Source: Acetobacteraceae bacterium
Lineage (GTDB): Bacteria > Pseudomonadota > Alphaproteobacteria > Acetobacterales > Acetobacteraceae
DNA length: 13,862 nt
Assembly: GCA_025356735.1 (NCBI GenBank)
Contig: JANXRT010000080.1
Location: forward strand, 1 to 13,862
Direction: 5' to 3'
Below, piece by piece: positions 13,111 to 13,862 of the stretch (position 1 is the first letter of the stretch; every line of letters starts with the position of its first letter). Both the position numbers and the translations under genes were made by a program. Below the pieces are notes generated by a model, which was not told the origin of the DNA, did not search any database, and saw nothing but the letters and a program-made list of their open reading frames with translations.

Positions 13111-13862
13111 ATGTCCCAGCAAACCCTTTCGAAACCCGCCACCCAATGGGTCTACAGCTTCGGCACCGGCCACAGCGAGGGCAGCGCCGAACTTCGAAAC
13201 CTGCTCGGCGGCAAGGGCGCCAACCTGGCGGAAATGGCCAATATCGGGCTCCCTGTGCCGCCCGGCTTCACCATTACGACCGAGGTCTGCACCGCGTTCT
13301 ACGACAACGAGGAAAAATACCCCGAGGAACTCGCGGGCCAGGTCCGCGCCGCCTTGCGGCTGGTGGAGGAGGCGGTCGGGCTCGGCTTCGGCGATCCGAA
13401 GCGGCCGCTGCTGGTCTCGGTGCGCTCCGGCGCGCGGGTTTCCATGCCCGGCATGATGGACACGGTGCTCAACCTCGGCCTCAACGACGAGACCGTGGCC
13501 GGCCTCGCCGCCGCCTCCAACGATCCGCGCTTCGCGTGGGACAGTTATCGCAGATTCATCCAGATGTTCGGCTCCGTCGTGCTCGACGTCGATCACCACC
13601 GCTTCGAGGAGATCATCGAGCAGGCGAAATTCGAGACCGGGGCGATTGAGGACACCACGCTCACCGCCGAGGACTGGCAGCGGGTAGTGGACGGCTACAA
13701 GCAGATGGTCGAGGAGGAAACCGGCAAGCCCTTCCCGCAGGACCCCGAGGCCCAGCTTTGGGCGGCGATCGGTGCCGTGTTCGGCAGCTGGATGAACCCG
13801 CGCGCCAACACCTACCGCCGGCTGCACGACATCCCGGCCGACTGGGGTACCGCGGTCAACGT
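13111..13862 (+). CDS. ppdK: Pyruvate, phosphate dikinase, N-terminal part
   Basis: The first 250 codons of ppdK, running off the right edge. PPDK interconverts pyruvate, ATP and phosphate with phosphoenolpyruvate, AMP and pyrophosphate. The N-terminal nucleotide-binding domain is clear: WVYSFG (residues 13-18), LLGGKGANLAEMANIGLPVP (31-50), PPGFTITTEVC, SVRSGARVSMPGMMDTVLNL (102-121) and GLNDETV, then FAWDSYRRFIQMFGSVVLDV. It starts at 13111, 7 bp after the glyS stop, with GAGGG at 13095-13099 inside the end of glyS, so it is likely co-transcribed with glyS. To my knowledge glyS-ppdK adjacency is common in alphaproteobacteria, which supports both calls. A phosphohistidine domain and a PEP-utilising domain should follow beyond the window. 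Confidence 0.95.
   Translation, partial: MSQQTLSKPATQWVYSFGTGHSEGSAELRNLLGGKGANLAEMANIGLPVPPGFTITTEVCTAFYDNEEKYPEELAGQVRAALRLVEEAVGLGFGDPKRPLLVSVRSGARVSMPGMMDTVLNLGLNDETVAGLAAASNDPRFAWDSYRRFIQMFGSVVLDVDHHRFEEIIEQAKFETGAIEDTTLTAEDWQRVVDGYKQMVEEETGKPFPQDPEAQLWAAIGAVFGSWMNPRANTYRRLHDIPADWGTAVN

Noticed and set aside
13060..13827. 255-codon minus-strand frame opposite ppdK
   Set aside because: The plus strand encodes unmistakable PPDK sequence over the same bases.
1..13862. CRISPR array, tRNA, rRNA or phage attachment site
   Set aside because: No regularly spaced direct repeats with unique spacers, no tRNA-like cloverleaf and no integrase were noticed when reading both strands.

Overview
The window is GC-rich (roughly 65-70% in most lines counted by hand) and reads as chromosomal DNA of an alphaproteobacterium. 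An Acetobacteraceae or other Rhodospirillales member is my best guess. The reasons are the separate alpha and beta subunits of glycyl-tRNA synthetase followed directly by pyruvate phosphate dikinase, a hopanoid-type RND transporter (HpnN), Tat-exported ABC solute-binding proteins, and a GC-rich palindromic intergenic repeat. No rRNA, tRNA, CRISPR array, transposase or phage gene was seen. Family assignments come from reading the protein sequences, not from a search.

Left part (1-2753). Two Tat-exported solute-binding proteins diverge from a 73-bp gap: a peptide/nickel-type (SBP family 5) protein running off the left edge on the minus strand, and a LivK-like (Peripla_BP_6) protein on the plus strand. 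An alpha/beta hydrolase lies 12 bp after the LivK-like gene. No permease or ATPase gene is present, so the transporters these proteins serve are outside the window or elsewhere.

Middle part (2648-9150, all minus strand). In transcription order this holds a DUF2076 protein, a Bcr/CflA-type MFS exporter, a class I glutamine-amidotransferase-like hydrolase (PuuD/peptidase C26 family), an atypical short-chain dehydrogenase, and hpnN. MFS, hydrolase and dehydrogenase form a tight operon (4-bp overlap, then a 3-bp gap). hpnN lies 148 bp beyond the dehydrogenase. Two inverted copies of a 106-bp palindromic repeat (82% identical, no gaps) sit on either side of hpnN. The left copy supplies the last codons and the stop codon of both hpnN and the convergent hydrolase. 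One inner hairpin differs between the copies by three compensated base pairs.

Right part (9330-13862, plus strand). The order is glyQ, vapB, vapC, glyS, ppdK (partial), with gaps of 61, 9, 14 and 7 bp. A complete VapBC toxin-antitoxin pair therefore sits between the two genes for the subunits of one essential enzyme. A 9-bp direct repeat with a 21-bp period lies just before vapB. Inside glyS a stretch of about 600 bp is clearly poorer in GC than its surroundings and ends next to a possible extra segment of the protein, suggesting a recombined patch.

The strongest leads are the toxin-antitoxin module inside the glyQS operon, the covarying 106-bp repeat that donates C-termini to two genes, and the mosaic glyS. 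None is shown here to be a new biological system; each can be tested by comparison with related genomes.
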